A program made the translations under genes and the position numbers. A stretch of 52,126 bases of DNA from Caballeronia choica (GTDB lineage: Bacteria > Pseudomonadota > Gammaproteobacteria > Burkholderiales > Burkholderiaceae), in the NCBI RefSeq assembly GCF_001544535.1, contig NZ_FCON02000051.1:1-52126 (forward strand). Direction: 5' to 3'. This document shows, piece by piece, positions 51,688 to 52,126 of the stretch (positions are counted from its first letter, which is position 1; every line of letters begins with the position of its first letter). Under the pieces are notes generated by a model. That model had not been told where the DNA came from. It did no database searches and saw only the letters and a program-made list of their open reading frames with translations.

Positions 51688-52126
51688 AACCGTTTGATGC
51701 GCTCAGGCTCCTATGGAACTTGCTTTGTTTTTGGTTTATTTGCTCTGCCCCTGTCCGGGGCGGGACTCACTTTCTTTGCTGCTGCAAAGAAAGTAAGCAA
51801 AGAAAGCAGCTTCACAACGCAAATCCTTGCCATGCGCCGCCAGACCGTTATGTCGGAGTGGTCCAACCGGGGGAGTGTCGTTAGCGGGGTTTCACCGTTG
51901 TTGGCATGTAGAAAAGGCGCGCACGTCGCACCGCGACAGGGAGTGGATCAGCAGTCATTCATCCGTCATGGCACTTCGTGCCCGACGACAGGTTTGCCAA
52001 TCGTGGTGAATTGAAGCAAGCGGCAACACGAACGTAGGACGTAGATTCAGCGATGGGTTTCGGGTTTCAGTTTGCCTGACGGGTGAGCGCGTAGCGCGAA
52101 GCCGGATGAATGACTGCTGGTCCACT
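51688..52126. repeat. Large palindromic intergenic element, copy C (cut by window end)
   Basis: Left arm about 51690-51965, matching the left arm of copies A and B; centre about 51966-52101 with GGCACTTCGTGCC (51970-51982) and GCGCGTAGCGC; first 25 bp of the right arm, CGGATGAATGACTGCTGG onward, reach the window edge. Begins about 75 bp after the EmrB-type exporter's stop codon, directly after the G-rich array. Rest of the element lies outside. Confidence 0.85.

Overview
The window is about 52 kb of GC-rich bacterial chromosome. Gene content and order point to Burkholderia sensu lato (Paraburkholderia or Caballeronia-like): a GntR regulator beside sdhC and mdh, prpC/prpD/acnA together, many MarR/LysR/GntR switches and sugar-acid gene sets. 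This placement is an inference from protein families; no rRNA or tRNA gene was seen.

Layout. 1-10.1 kb is a central-carbon block: sdhC (partial, leftward), a GntR/UTRA regulator, then rightward mdh, a citrate-lyase-like CoA lyase, a 38-residue ORF, prpC, a secreted MliC-like protein gene, prpD and acnA, closed by an intrinsic terminator. 10-13 kb holds a DUF2917 gene, a MocR-type regulator with two operator-like dyads, and a MarR/tautomerase pair sharing one operator motif. 12.9-15 kb holds a secreted protein, a Tat-lipoprotein molybdopterin oxidoreductase and its cytochrome b. 15.8-18.3 kb is a two-component system and a VOC protein. 18.3-21.2 kb is a cNMP/thioredoxin-like/FAD fusion coupled to a DedA-rhodanese fusion. 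21.5-28.2 kb is a complete D-erythronate/L-threonate catabolic operon (ltnD-otnK-otnC-MFS-otnI-denD) with its FadR-type regulator. 28.3-31.3 kb has a thioredoxin-like protein, a two-gene chromate transporter, a ketopantoate reductase and a GIY-YIG-like protein. Then come gnd with a terminator, a HigB/HigA-ImmA toxin-antitoxin pair (33.1-34.5 kb), and a sugar ABC operon with LacI regulator, isomerase and dehydrogenase (34.7-42.3 kb). 42.5-45.4 kb holds a YciI protein, thiolase, SDR and MarR with a shared operator. 45.7-51.6 kb holds two solute-binding proteins without permeases, a LysR/aminotransferase pair and an EmrB-type exporter.

The least explained feature is a family of large intergenic palindromic elements: copy A about 15115-15806, copy B 37957-38782, copy C from about 51690 past the window end. 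Each has two inverted arms of about 276 nt around a centre of about 130 nt, with nested small hairpins. Copies B and C have a G-rich repeat just outside the left arm. One copy lies between two divergent promoters, one splits a sugar ABC operon and one follows a stop codon. They look non-coding, since copies differ by frame-breaking indels, and resemble an amplified non-autonomous element or a structured-RNA family. I do not recognise a published name for them.

A second theme is regulator/target pairs whose operators can be read directly as shared or perfect dyads next to the regulator gene: GntR, MocR, two MarRs, HigA, LacI and LysR.
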